From an uncultured Acidobacteriaceae bacterium (GTDB taxonomy: Bacteria > Acidobacteriota > Terriglobia > Terriglobales > Acidobacteriaceae): a stretch of 64,000 nucleotides of DNA. The notes under the pieces are model-generated. The model saw only the letters and a list, made by a program, of their open reading frames with translations. It was not told the DNA's origin and did not search any database. The first letter of the stretch is position 1. Every line of letters begins with the position of its first letter. Positions 45,044-57,081 of this stretch are shown here, in pieces. The stretch covers positions 1-64,000 of the forward strand of contig CAIMKZ010000077.1 in NCBI GenBank assembly GCA_903842065.1. Direction: 5' to 3'. The position numbers and the translations under genes were made by a program.

Positions 45044-46483
45044 ATGCATTCCAAGAGAACTACCGGCATTCTGCTGCGCCTAGTTATGGGCGTATTCGCC
45101 GTCATCTTGCTTTCGCTCTCTTCCAGCGCTCAGTCCAATAGCCTCCGCGCCGGCGCGGCCAAAGTCGACATCTCCCCCAAGGACCTCACCGGCCTGTGGA
45201 TGGTCTGGGCCCAGCCCTTCGATGGCGTGCACGACCCCATCTGGGCGCGGGCCGTCGTTGTCGATAATGGCGTGAACAAGGCCGCCATCGTCAGCACAGA
45301 CCTCGTCGAATTCGGTGACACGATGCCGCTGCGCAAGCGCATCGAGCGCGAGTTGGGCATCCCCGCCGCAAACATCATCATCTCGGCCAGCCACGATCAC
45401 AACGCCCCGCGTAGCGGGCCCATCACGCCGGGCAGCTCCTCAGCCCAGGGCCGCCCCTACTCGCCGCCTGCCTACATCCAGTTCATTGACGACTCAATCG
45501 TCGAAGCCGTGAAGAAGGCCAAGGCCGCGCTTCAGCCGGCAAAGGTCGGCGTAGGCACGGGACGCGCCGACATCAACGTCAACCGCAACGGCTACAACGG
45601 CCGTGGCTGGGGCGGAGCCGATCCCGACGGCGCATCCGACAAGACCGTCTGGGTGGTCAAGTTCGAGAGCCTCACTGGCGAGCCCATCGCATTGCTGATG
45701 AACTACGCCGTGCACTCAACCGTAGGCGGTTCGCAGAACACCATGGTGACCGGCGATCTGGCCGGCGCAGCAGAACGCTTCGTCGAAAAGCACTACAACG
45801 ACAAGGTTGTGGCGCTATGGACTATGGGCCCGGCCGGCGACCAGAACCCCAAGTACGACAACCTCGGCGGGCAGGGAACTCAGAACAGGAACGCCGCAAA
45901 GAACTCCGACAACTTCGCCTATGAGGCCATGGACGCGATGGGCTTCATCGTCGGTGCAGAGGTGATCCTGACGGCAAACAAGATCCAGCACATGACCTCG
46001 ACAGCGCGCATCGCGGCCGGCGAAAAGATCTTCTCTTGCGACACGGTTCCAGAGAAGCAGCCGTCGACTCAGACTGTGGCAACCGCCGCGGCCCCGGCAA
46101 CTCCCCGCCCGGCAAACGCGCCCGCGGGCCAGACCGCTCCGCCCGCCGGAAACCCCGGCGGCATGATGTTCAAGCCCAACCCCAACTTCCACGACACGAT
46201 TCCTTACCCGAAGTCGCTCGACATACACCTCAACCTCATCGAGATCAACCAGATAGCCATCACCGGCGTCTCCGGCGAGGTGTTCACCAAAATCTACCAG
46301 CACCTTAAGAAGGACTCGCCGCTGGCCGACACCATCATGGTCACCATGTCCAACGACCGCATCGGCTACATCGGCGACGACGCCTCCTACGACGGCCCGT
46401 TCCGCAATGCTTCCGTCGTTCGCGGTTGCGCTGAAAACGGCATCGTCAACGGCCTAGTCGAGATGATCGGCGCCAATCAATAG
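45044..46483 (+). CDS. Secreted neutral ceramidase-like hydrolase
   Basis: This 479-aa protein has a signal peptide (residues 1-29) and the N-terminal domain of neutral/alkaline non-lysosomal ceramidases. The LRAGAAKVDISP opening, zinc-ligand motif SASHDHNAPRSGP (His117, His119) and NYAVHSTVGG with the next His are visible. It is shorter than true ceramidases (about 650-700 aa) and lacks their C-terminal domain, so the substrate may be another N-acyl or glycosyl lipid. A Pro/Ala-rich stretch is at about 348-380. The same locus encodes a paralogue and a receptor. Confidence 0.8.
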   Translation: MHSKRTTGILLRLVMGVFAVILLSLSSSAQSNSLRAGAAKVDISPKDLTGLWMVWAQPFDGVHDPIWARAVVVDNGVNKAAIVSTDLVEFGDTMPLRKRIERELGIPAANIIISASHDHNAPRSGPITPGSSSAQGRPYSPPAYIQFIDDSIVEAVKKAKAALQPAKVGVGTGRADINVNRNGYNGRGWGGADPDGASDKTVWVVKFESLTGEPIALLMNYAVHSTVGGSQNTMVTGDLAGAAERFVEKHYNDKVVALWTMGPAGDQNPKYDNLGGQGTQNRNAAKNSDNFAYEAMDAMGFIVGAEVILTANKIQHMTSTARIAAGEKIFSCDTVPEKQPSTQTVATAAAPATPRPANAPAGQTAPPAGNPGGMMFKPNPNFHDTIPYPKSLDIHLNLIEINQIAITGVSGEVFTKIYQHLKKDSPLADTIMVTMSNDRIGYIGDDASYDGPFRNASVVRGCAENGIVNGLVEMIGANQ

Positions 46484-46517
46484 CAGCAAGTAGTTCCTGT
46501 GCGTTTTTTGGGACAAT

Positions 46518-46559
46518 ACATAACGGGTGACAGGGAGCGATCCCTCTCACCCGTTATGT
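46518..46559. other. Long perfect hairpin after the ceramidase-like gene
   Basis: acataacgggtga and tcacccgttatgt (13 bp) plus an inner aggga / tccct stem and gcga tetraloop form a strong hairpin. No T run follows on either strand, so it may be a processing site or Rho-dependent terminator rather than an intrinsic one. Confidence 0.7.
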
Positions 46560-47036
46560 CTATCCATCCGGTTAGAAGCTCACGTACACGTCAGTGGATA
46601 ACTGGCCGCGTAACGGCTCTGTATGCGACGCCAGGTAACTCTGGACCCGAATTGCAAATCCCCCCAGGTGAGTCTGAGCGAAGTGCAAGTCAACAGGCGC
46701 CAATTACCTGTACACACAAGTGAAAAAACCACACCGTCCCGTGCTCGAATAAGCACTTGCGATGAAACAACTTGGCGTGGTCCTGCGTCCCCAAACTAGG
46801 GAAACAAATTCGCGGGGCCGGCACGCCCTTCATTTTGATCGGCGGCTCCTGAAGAACAGCGGTTCAAGGACTCAATGCTGCATATTGTGCGTGTGTGCAA
46901 TTGCTCGTTTCATCCTGAGTCAATGTGTACCGTCTCTTCCATGAGCAGCGGCGTTTCCTCTGAAGTCGAACACTAGAAAACCTGATTCGTTGAACATGAT
47001 GCTGCGCAATCAGGAATCAGAAACAAGGAACCATAA
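46560..47036. other. Intergenic region before the SorC-type regulator
   Basis: I see no gene or repeat in this region of about 480 bp apart from short stretches of weak similarity to common intergenic sequence. The sequence just before 47037 provides aaggaacc as ribosome site. Confidence 0.45.
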
Positions 47037-48023
47037 ATGAAGAAGTCCACTGAGAGCTCTACAATTACCAAGGCCGCGCCGGCCGACGTTGAACAGATGC
47101 TCATCGACGTCGCGATTCTCTACTACGAGCAGCAGCTCACTCAAGAGGAGATATCCAAGCGCATCGGCACCTCCCGCTCGACTGTCTCCCGCATGCTCGA
47201 CGAGGCTCGGGAGCGGGGCATCGTTCACATCGAGATCAACTATCCCTGGCGTCGCAACCACGATCTTGAGGATCAGCTCGTCGCGCGCTTCGATCTCCAC
47301 GAGGCCCGGGTCCTCGTCGCCAACCAGAGGCCAGAGGAGGATATCCGGCGGGGGATGGGCGTGCTGGCCGCGCGCCTTATCGACACCCATGTCCGGGAAG
47401 GTCAGGTCATTGGCGTCTCCTATGGCCGTTCGCTTGCCAGCACCATTGAGGCACTGCATCCCAGCCGTGCAGTGGCCCTCACCGTTGTTCCTGTCATCGG
47501 TGCGCTCGGTTCCGACAACCCCGCTATCGATGGTATCGATCTGGTGCGCCGCTTCGCGGGCGCGTATGGCGCGGAATACAAATATCTGCCCGTGCCGCTG
47601 CTCGTTGAAGACGTGGCCACTCGCGACGCGCTCCTCAAGCTGCCAAAGGTTCAGGAGATACTCGACCTGGCCCGCAAGGCAGAGATTGCGCTGATGGGTA
47701 TCGGCGCGCTGGCTCCCGAGGTGTCCAGTGGAATCTGGAAGGGCTATCTAAGCTACTCCCGTCTGGCACTGCTCAAAGATCAGGGCGCGGTCGGCCACAT
47801 GTGCGGTCAGTTCTACGATGCCAACGGCCTGGTTCTCGATCTTGAGGTGAACCTCCGGGCAATCGGAATTGGAATCGATGCTCTCTACTCCATCGCAAAT
47901 GTAATTGCTGTGGCAAGTGGACTGAAAAAGGCCGACGCCATCCTCGGCGCGTTGAGAGGAAGACACCTTAACACTCTGATTACCGACGACGAAACCGCCA
48001 AAGTTGTTCTCGAATCCCAATAG
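47037..48023 (+). CDS. SorC/DeoR-type sugar-binding transcriptional regulator
   Basis: This 328-aa regulator has a helix-turn-helix at about residues 34-56 (LTQEEISKRIGTSRSTVSRMLDEARERGIV), followed by a sugar-phosphate-binding SorC domain. It resembles central glycolytic and sorbitol-type regulators. It lies between two ceramidase-like genes on the same strand, so it probably controls them and possibly the receptor. The effector is presumably a phosphorylated sugar or polyol released by the locus. An aaggaa site precedes the ATG. Confidence 0.87.
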   Translation: MKKSTESSTITKAAPADVEQMLIDVAILYYEQQLTQEEISKRIGTSRSTVSRMLDEARERGIVHIEINYPWRRNHDLEDQLVARFDLHEARVLVANQRPEEDIRRGMGVLAARLIDTHVREGQVIGVSYGRSLASTIEALHPSRAVALTVVPVIGALGSDNPAIDGIDLVRRFAGAYGAEYKYLPVPLLVEDVATRDALLKLPKVQEILDLARKAEIALMGIGALAPEVSSGIWKGYLSYSRLALLKDQGAVGHMCGQFYDANGLVLDLEVNLRAIGIGIDALYSIANVIAVASGLKKADAILGALRGRHLNTLITDDETAKVVLESQ

Positions 48024-48318
48024 TCGATAGTGGATTCTCAGCGAGTTTTGCCTAAGCACAAGGTCATCGAAGAGAACAGAAGATGGGTAGTCGTAGTATG
48101 AATGCATACATTGGCATCAAGACGGAAATATTCAATTTGGTTGAGTCGCGACTTCGAAGAAATGGAATGCCGCCTCAAATTGCCGGGTTGGTTTCCGCTG
48201 GCCATCAATAGTTGGCCAGGAATCTATAAGGCAGTGCAGCCCGTTGAGGCCGCCCGCGCCTGCAACGCCACTCTCTGCGGGCAGTTGACGGCTGGTTATT
48301 CAAGAAAGGAAGTACTCC
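48024..48318. other. Intergenic region before the second ceramidase-like gene
   Basis: A short inverted repeat (gtatg at 48096-48100 and cataca at 48105-48110) is the only structure I see. The region ends in aaaggaagtactcc, the ribosome site of the next gene. Confidence 0.4.
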
Positions 48319-49707
48319 TTGAAGGCAAGGTTTGCGCTATCTTTGGCAGCGCTGGTTCTGTCCTCCACGTTTTCCATCGCCCAATCAGGCAGCCTGCGGG
48401 CAGGCGCGGCAAAGGTTGAAATTACCCCTCCGGCTGGTGACTTTCCCTTCCCGCTGATCTACACCGGTGGAATGATGCCGCAGTACATCGGCGTCCACGA
48501 TCCGCTGTATGCGCGCGCGCTGGTGCTTGACGATGGAGCCACCCAGGTAGCGTTTGTCATTGTGGACGTTACCGAAATCCCCAAGGCCTCCGAGTTCCGC
48601 CGCACCGTTGCCCAGGCCATTGGAATCCCTGAGGCAAACCTGATCCTTGCCGCCTCGCACACGCACAGCGAACCCACCATGTACTACAACGAGAATCCTC
48701 AGCCCGCTCCGCCGCCGCCGCCGGCTCCAGCCGCTGCTCCAGGCGGTCCCGGTGGATCGCGGGTGGTGCTGACGCCCGAGCAGAAGGCTGCTCAGGATGC
48801 CCAATGGGTGAAGGAGCTTACCCGTGTGATTCAGGGTGCGACCGAAGCCGCCCGCCAGGCCAAGGCGCAGTTGAAGCCTGCCACCGTGGCCTTTGCCCGC
48901 AGTCAGGCCTACGTCAACAGCCGCGCCAAGGGGCCGGGAGCTGGCGATCCCGCAGGCCCTTCCGACAAGAGCCTCGACGTGGTGCGCTTTGTTGCCGCGG
49001 ATGGAACCGCGATCGCGCAACTGGTCGACTACGGTGTCCCCGGCATCGTGCTGCTGCATAACGTAACCCGCGACAACGGCGCAGAGGTCAGCGGCGACAT
49101 CCTCGGAACAGCTGCCCAGTTGATTGAGCGGCAGCCCGGCAACACCGCGGTCACGCTCTTTGCCTCGGGTGCGGACGGCGATCAGGGCCCGATCTTCCGT
49201 GCCACGCCTCCGGCAGTGGGCAAACTGCCCGCCGCCAAGGTAGGCGCGGGCGCATGGGACATGCTCGATGTTCTGGGCGGAACGCTGGCCAACTCCGTGC
49301 TCTCCGTGACAGAGAAGATGCAGCCGGGCGCGGGCAGCGTTAAGCTGTCGGCTGCGGCCAAGACCGTCAGCTGCCCCACCGAGAGACGGATCACGGATCG
49401 GGCCACGGGAACTGTCACGGTATCCGACGGACCGCCGGCGCAGATTCCACTCAGTGTCATCCGCATCGGCGACATCGCCGTCGCCGGAGTGGGCGCCAAC
49501 CTCGGCTCGGTGATCGGCCAGCACCTCAAGGCCGCCTCCCCGCTGCCGCAGACCACTCTGGTGACCGTTCTCGCCGGCTCGGCCGGCTACATCCTCGACG
49601 ACGCAACCCTGGCCACTCCCGGGGGGCACATGGGCAACGTGAAGCCCGGCTGCGCCGAGAACGCGGTCATTCAAGGACTGGTCGAGATGATCAAGGCCAA
49701 GCCGTAA
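48319..49707 (+). CDS. Second secreted ceramidase-like hydrolase, divergent
   Basis: This 462-aa paralogue of the protein at 45044 starts at TTG with aaaggaag 6 nt upstream. It has a signal peptide (1-22), LRAGAAKVEITPP and AASHTHSEP (His114, His116). Where the first protein has NYAVHSTVGG it reads DYGVPGIVLLHN, so one expected His ligand is displaced or lost. A Pro-rich insert lies at about 129-144. It probably acts on a different substrate or binds rather than cleaves. A perfect terminator follows. Confidence 0.78.
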   Translation: MKARFALSLAALVLSSTFSIAQSGSLRAGAAKVEITPPAGDFPFPLIYTGGMMPQYIGVHDPLYARALVLDDGATQVAFVIVDVTEIPKASEFRRTVAQAIGIPEANLILAASHTHSEPTMYYNENPQPAPPPPPAPAAAPGGPGGSRVVLTPEQKAAQDAQWVKELTRVIQGATEAARQAKAQLKPATVAFARSQAYVNSRAKGPGAGDPAGPSDKSLDVVRFVAADGTAIAQLVDYGVPGIVLLHNVTRDNGAEVSGDILGTAAQLIERQPGNTAVTLFASGADGDQGPIFRATPPAVGKLPAAKVGAGAWDMLDVLGGTLANSVLSVTEKMQPGAGSVKLSAAAKTVSCPTERRITDRATGTVTVSDGPPAQIPLSVIRIGDIAVAGVGANLGSVIGQHLKAASPLPQTTLVTVLAGSAGYILDDATLATPGGHMGNVKPGCAENAVIQGLVEMIKAKP

Positions 49708-49727
49708 GCAAGTGGCAAAGGACCAAG

Positions 49728-49771
49728 GCTGCCGGTCAACGTGTGATGTGTATCACACGTTGACCGGCAGC
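49728..49771 (+). terminator. Terminator of the ceramidase-like locus
   Basis: A perfect 20-bp stem (gctgccggtcaacgtgtgat and its complement) with loop gtgt is followed by tatttatttttctt. This is the longest hairpin in the window. Confidence 0.95.
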
Positions 49772-50069
49772 TATTTATTTTTCTTCGTACGTAAGATTAT
49801 GATTCGAGATGGCTTATCTTTCACGGTTTTGCAAGTGCAGAAAATAAACGGGTTATGTGTGACGTTGATGTTAAGTGCATGACAATAGATGAGTTATATA
49901 TTTCTACGTTTGTGCCCCCCAGCAGATGCTGTCTGAATGCTCACAAGAGACATTGTGCGCCGGAACGGGGTAATTATCGGCAATGCAGGGATCAGGTTTC
50001 AGGGGTCAGGGATCAGGGAGCGTTGCTTCCAACTATCTTCCACGCTTACGGAGTTCTGCCCACGTCCTC
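49772..50069. other. Gene-free region with a heptad array
   Basis: This AT-rich stretch follows the terminator. Positions 49985-50020 contain the heptad units caggttt, caggggt, cagggat and cagggag, of the agggaac type. I see no gene. Confidence 0.6.
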
Positions 50070-50104
50070 TTGACATACTGTAATCGTTCGATTACGTTTC
50101 TATT
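50070..50104 (+). promoter_or_regulatory. Promoter and operator of the toxin-antitoxin remnant
   Basis: TTGACA (50070-50075), a 17-bp spacer and TACGTT (50093-50098) precede the ATG at 50105 by 6 nt, so the transcript is probably leaderless. A perfect inverted repeat gtaatcg-tt-cgattac (50080-50095) lies in the spacer and overlaps the -10 box, the expected place for antitoxin binding. Confidence 0.75.
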
Positions 50105-50173
50105 ATGTACACGGAGAAGGCGCTGCCACAGTTCACCGAATGGCTTGGCGGACTGAGGGAGAAACGGCGATGA
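50105..50173 (+). pseudogene. Truncated RelE/HigB-type toxin remnant
   Basis: The 22-codon frame MYTEKALPQFTEWLGGLREKRR matches only the first 22 residues of the Gp49/HigB-type toxin family (about 100 aa: xFxxWLxxLrD). It ends in a TGA that overlaps the antitoxin ATG. The remaining three quarters, including the catalytic part, is gone with no other remnant around it, so an internal deletion appears to have joined the toxin start to the antitoxin. The promoter is intact. Confidence 0.7.
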
Positions 50174-50478
50174 GCAAGCGCATGAAGGCTGCGGAACTGC
50201 ATGAGTTCGACGCGGCGCAATACCTCGACAGCGAAGAGGCGATCGCCGCCTACCTGACCGACATTCTGGAGGCGAACGACGCGGGGTTGCTGGCAGCGGC
50301 GCTGGGCGATATCGCCCGCGGCCGCGGCATGACGGAGATCGCTCGCGCGGCGGGCATCACCCGCGAAGCCCTCTACAAGGCCCTGAGGCCGGGGAGCGAG
50401 CCGCGCTTCGATACGGTAAGCCGTGTCTGCACGGCGCTGGGCGTGCGCCTCGTGGCGCAGCCTACGCACGGCGCGTAA
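50170..50478 (+). CDS. Addiction-module antidote protein (HigA-2 type), orphan
   Basis: This 102-aa antitoxin starts at the ATG overlapping the toxin-remnant stop. It has FDAAQYLDSEEAIAAYLTDILEANDAGLLAAALGDIARGRGMTEIARAAGITREALYKALRP, the hallmark of the downstream antidote family, with a helix-turn-helix at residues about 58-80. The frame is complete and should be stable. Without toxin, it may act as an anti-addiction molecule or local regulator. Confidence 0.88.
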   Translation: MSKRMKAAELHEFDAAQYLDSEEAIAAYLTDILEANDAGLLAAALGDIARGRGMTEIARAAGITREALYKALRPGSEPRFDTVSRVCTALGVRLVAQPTHGA

Positions 50479-50502
50479 GTAGCGGGAGTAAAATCGTGCC
50501 AA

Positions 50503-50544
50503 CCCACCCTAATCGCAAAGAGCGCGTTTAGGATGGGGCACCCT
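50503..50544. repeat. cccaccc-type palindromic repeat
   Basis: cccaccctaa...gcaaagagcgcgtt...ggatggggcaccc is a near match to 53988-54029. The two copies flank the accessory block containing the AbiGi-like and ABC genes. Confidence 0.8.
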
Positions 50545-50655
50545 CAGTAGTGATACAACGGCGTCCAGGCAGGGTTGGGTGGGCCACCCGCCAGCCGCCC
50601 ACCCGCCCATGTCCAGAGTAAAATTTACACAAGACCAATAGTAGAGGTGTCTCTC

Positions 50656-51546
50656 TTGGCCTACGTATCCAACAACCTGACACATTTTATCGGGCGTTCC
50701 CTGGCCTCAGATGAGTTGCGCTACGAACTCTTGGCCAAGATCATTCGCGGAGGCGTACTCTTGGACCCCGCACACATGGGTCGCCGGGATCCAATTTTCC
50801 AAGTCAAGATGAGTTCAGTTCCCATCGGATATGTACCCCTCTCTTCCTGTTCGGGACTGGACTATTCATCGTACCCTAACGTCCGACATGACCTTGGCAC
50901 TAAGCTCAGCGACAATGCGCTCGTGCAATTTGAAATTGTGTGCTTTTGTGACATCCCGCAAAACGAATTGGCAATCCACTGCGCAAAGTACAGCCACTTC
51001 GGACTGGCGTTTTCCAGGCTGTTCCTTGTGAATGCGGGAGCCTCGCCGGTTATGTACGTTCCTAAACCGGGATGGTTCAAAGCTGTAATCCAGTCGCACG
51101 ACTGTCACTCCGGGAAGCCAGACAAGCAGGTGCTACAAGTTGGCGCTAGAGCGCCCATGATTGACGCAGCCTTCGATTTCCACAATAAAACGCTCACAGC
51201 CGACCTGTTCATGAGGTTGCAGGACCGCATGACGGACGCGTTTCATCAGCTTAAATCGTTTGCCGACGTACAATCCGTAGAACGTGACCTTCAGGCGGCG
51301 CTCTTGTACCAAACGGTAGCCGAGACCTTGCTTTTCGGCCACCTCAAGTTTTTCGATCCAGCCCTGCCCCCGGACCACCCCGAAAACTACTACATGGAGC
51401 GCGAATGGCGCGTTGCGGGAAGAGTTGAGTTCACGCTAGGCGACATAGCGGCGTTATATGTACCGCCGTCATTCCTCGACCGCGCAGCCCAAGATTTTCC
51501 TGACCTTGGCGTGGGGATCACTGCACTCAATCCAAGGGCAGATTAG
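50656..51546 (+). CDS. AbiGi-like abortive-infection antitoxin-domain protein
   Basis: This 296-aa soluble protein begins LAYVSNNLTHFIGRSLASDELRYELLAKIIRGG, as in the AbiGi family of abortive-infection antitoxins. It has a mixed alpha/beta body with CFCDIPQNELAIHCAKYSHFGLAFSR and a C-terminal EREWRV motif. A TTG start with an aggtg site 7 nt upstream is preferred; the frame is open farther upstream. No AbiGii toxin partner follows, so the gene is an orphan or the partner was lost. GC content is lower than the chromosome average, suggesting transfer. Confidence 0.68.
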   Translation: MAYVSNNLTHFIGRSLASDELRYELLAKIIRGGVLLDPAHMGRRDPIFQVKMSSVPIGYVPLSSCSGLDYSSYPNVRHDLGTKLSDNALVQFEIVCFCDIPQNELAIHCAKYSHFGLAFSRLFLVNAGASPVMYVPKPGWFKAVIQSHDCHSGKPDKQVLQVGARAPMIDAAFDFHNKTLTADLFMRLQDRMTDAFHQLKSFADVQSVERDLQAALLYQTVAETLLFGHLKFFDPALPPDHPENYYMEREWRVAGRVEFTLGDIAALYVPPSFLDRAAQDFPDLGVGITALNPRAD

Positions 51547-51749
51547 TAAGGTCGGTGGCCCGCTCTACTTTTTAACTCTTCATGTTCGCATGAAGCATCC
51601 GTGCCCCATTCAAAACGCGTTCTATGCGTTTTGAGTGGGAGACCAAGAACCTAACGCACGCCCGCTCATCGCAAACAACGCGATGAACAGGGCACAACTT
51701 GTTCAGGCTCTGTGCAACTGTGTGCGGCTTTTGATCGGGCCACGAGCCA

Positions 51750-52142
51750 TCAGTGTTGCGGCACCCCTGGCTTAAGCGCTCCCCAAGCTCGGTCGATATG
51801 AAACGTAACACCTCCCGTTGCGCCATAAATAATCAAATTGTTCGCAACTCTGTCGGCGTAATATGCCTCCTGTACAAAGCAGGAAGCGATTACTTCTGTC
51901 GCCTCTTCGTAACACGGTGTCTCTACGCGCCTTTCGGGATGAAACGGTTCAAGCTCGCAACTGCGCATCCCCATCACGCATGAAGCGTCCGCTCGGCTTC
52001 CATCGGGCAGTAATAGATAAAGATGAGTAATAAGGCCGCTCCCACTAAATCCGCGCCCTACTAATACGACGATTTGCTTAGGGGGCTTCTTTGCCCAAAT
52101 CAAGACGGGAAACAGACAAAGAACAATCAACAGCCTTCGCAC
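51750..52142 (-). CDS. Hypothetical secreted protein, 130 aa
   Basis: This protein starts at a GTG 7 nt after aaaggag. Residues 1-17 are a signal peptide (LIVLCLFPVLIWA), and the rest is a soluble domain with four Cys that may form disulphides (residues about 55-95). Nothing in it matches a family I know. It lies in the low-GC accessory block between the AbiGi-like gene and the ABC transporter. The frame continues upstream past the GTG without a ribosome site. Confidence 0.55.
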   Translation of the reverse strand: MRRLLIVLCLFPVLIWAKKPPKQIVVLVGRGFSGSGLITHLYLLLPDGSRADASCVMGMRSCELEPFHPERRVETPCYEEATEVIASCFVQEAYYADRVANNLIIYGATGGVTFHIDRAWGALKPGVPQH

Positions 52143-52320
52143 GAGAGCACTCCTTTCAGGGATCATGTCATTCAGCACATCAAGGATGCGCCATCATAGC
52201 GCCATTCTGAAAGGGTGACAAGCGGTAAATCCCAGCCAAAGGCTTCAGTCCTCTCAATATGCGGGCGCACATTACTCACACGGCCACAAATCAGCCAGCC
52301 GCTCTGTTGGGAACTACGGT

Positions 52321-53124
52321 CTAATTCAACGTCTCCGCACTATACCGCGCGATCAGTCCGGTCTTAATTGCGTGGCGGAAGACCCTTGCGAAGATCTGGT
52401 AGCCGATCAGGATGTAGACCAGAGAGAGCGCGAAGGCGATTGCCAGACCTCCGGCGTGAAACGGCTCGCCTGCCACTACCGCGCGCATCCCCTCGAACAC
52501 ATACGAAGGCGGCAGCAGCAGAGCGATCCAGCGGAAGCCGGCGGGCAGAGTGGTGAGCGGATAGTAGACCGCGCAGAAGGGCGCGAGCAGCGCCGGCATG
52601 GGCCAGACGAACCACTCTGCCGCGGGCCCGAGGCGCAGCACAATGGCGATGGCCGTAACCCCCAGCGCAATGCCGAAGAGAAACAGCACCAGCATGAACG
52701 GCGCAAGCATCAGTCCATACGGAGTGAAGGAGAGGCCGAAGGCCGCTGTGGCTACCAGCACCATCGTGGCCAGAGCCACCAGGCTGGTGCCGATGCTCGT
52801 CGTCACCAAGCCGCAGATGTACTCGGCCACCGTGATGGGGCTTGAGAACACATTCAGGAAGTTGCGCGACCAGACATCTTCAAAGAACGCCGTGGTTACG
52901 CCGAACATGACGCGGGTCATGAAGTCCCAGAACAAGACCGCGCCCAGCAGCGCCGGCACAAAGCGGTAAGGCGTCTGGCCGAGCGAGCTGAGGAACCTGG
53001 TCATGAAGCCCCACAGAACCATGTCGATAGTGACCCAACCGATCAGCGGCATGATGCGCGCTGAGCTGCTCTTCAACAGGTAGAGCTGCCGCAAGGGAAT
53101 CGCCAGCATTCGTGAGAACTTCAT
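52321..53124 (-). CDS. ABC-2 type exporter permease
   Basis: This 267-aa permease has six transmembrane helices and the ABC-2 layout (NodJ-like), with an amphipathic coupling segment near residue 70-90 (DVWSRNFLNVFSSPIT). The stop of the ATPase gene overlaps its start by 4 nt, so the two are coupled. The transporter probably exports a lipid, polysaccharide or drug, though no substrate genes are nearby. Confidence 0.9.
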   Translation of the reverse strand: MKFSRMLAIPLRQLYLLKSSSARIMPLIGWVTIDMVLWGFMTRFLSSLGQTPYRFVPALLGAVLFWDFMTRVMFGVTTAFFEDVWSRNFLNVFSSPITVAEYICGLVTTSIGTSLVALATMVLVATAAFGLSFTPYGLMLAPFMLVLFLFGIALGVTAIAIVLRLGPAAEWFVWPMPALLAPFCAVYYPLTTLPAGFRWIALLLPPSYVFEGMRAVVAGEPFHAGGLAIAFALSLVYILIGYQIFARVFRHAIKTGLIARYSAETLN

Positions 53125-53888
53125 GCTTCGAGTTCCCCCAGTTCCATCGGCTCGCGCGCCACGCTTACAAATAAGTCCTCAAGCGTGCGCTTGCCGTACT
53201 GCGCAGGCAGCGCCTTGGGATCGCCCTCAAGAATGATCTCGCCCGCGGAGAGAAACATCACCCGGTCGCAGACCTCTTCGACCTCATACATATTGTGCGA
53301 GGTCCACAGCACGCCCACGCCCTTCGATCGCGCAAATTCGCGGATGGTCTGCCGGATGTCGCGCGCGCTGGCCGGATCGATCGACGCCGTCGGCTCGTCG
53401 AGCAGCAGAAGACGCGGCTTGTTCAGAAAAGCCTTGGCCAGTCCCACGCGCGTCTGCTCGCCCGACGACAGCGCTCCGCATTTGGTGTTGCGAAACCGCG
53501 CCAGGTCGAACTCGTCGATCACTTCGCCCACGCGGCGGCGCGAGTCCTTGACCGAGTAGAGCAGCGCGGAGACGCGCAGGTTCTGATAGACCGTAAGATT
53601 GCCAGGCAGCGGCGCATACACGGCAGCAAAACCCGTTGAAGCGATGGCGCGCGAGCGATGGCGCGCAAGGTCGATGCCGCCGATGTGGATTGAGCCGGCG
53701 GTCGGCTCCAGCACGCCCAGAATCATGCTGATGGTGGTCGTCTTGCCCGCGCCGTTCAATCCCAGCAGGCCGACAACCTCGTTAGCGCCGACCTCGAAGG
53801 AGATGCCTTTGACGGCTTCGAGCGCGCCGTAGTTCTTGCGCAGTCCTTCGACTCGCAGAACCGGGTCGGCATTTGCGCCCTCATGCAT
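53121..53888 (-). CDS. ABC exporter ATP-binding protein
   Basis: This 255-aa ATPase has Walker A LNGAGKTT, signature LSSGEQTR, Walker B LLLDEPTASIDP and the switch His in TSHNMYEVEEV. It starts at the ATG of MHEGANADP with an aggaac site. It ends in the overlap with the permease start. It resembles the NodI/DRR subfamily of ABC-2 exporters. It is followed upstream by a repeat and gyrB. Confidence 0.9.
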   Translation of the reverse strand: MHEGANADPVLRVEGLRKNYGALEAVKGISFEVGANEVVGLLGLNGAGKTTTISMILGVLEPTAGSIHIGGIDLARHRSRAIASTGFAAVYAPLPGNLTVYQNLRVSALLYSVKDSRRRVGEVIDEFDLARFRNTKCGALSSGEQTRVGLAKAFLNKPRLLLLDEPTASIDPASARDIRQTIREFARSKGVGVLWTSHNMYEVEEVCDRVMFLSAGEIILEGDPKALPAQYGKRTLEDLFVSVAREPMELGELEA

Positions 53889-53987
53889 CTGTGTTCCTGT
53901 AAGACGGTCGCGGCGAAGGAGTAGTCTCCCTCGCCGCGTGTTGTTCATTCAATACATATCCGGCCCGAAAGGATGAGTTCTTGCTTT

Positions 53988-54029
53988 CCCACCCAAACCG
54001 CAAAGAGCGCGGTTTGGATGGGGCACCCT
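53988..54029. repeat. cccaccc-type palindromic repeat between the ABC operon and gyrB
   Basis: cccacccaaaccgc and gcggtttggatgggg pair around caaagagc. It resembles the copies at 34495 and 50503. It is downstream of gyrB and upstream of the ABC operon, both on the minus strand. Confidence 0.8.
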
Positions 54030-54073
54030 AAGTCGTACTCTTTCGGGTCGGATCAATAAGTTCGGCTCGCGCC

Positions 54074-57081
<3,008 letters not shown>

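Noticed and set aside
46499-46723. Small open frame in the intergenic region
   Set aside because: It covers a strong hairpin, lacks a ribosome site and has atypical codon use.
50575-50655. Upstream extension of the AbiGi-like gene
   Set aside because: The frame is open but runs through repeat-like sequence, and the TTG at 50656 has the ribosome site and the family start.
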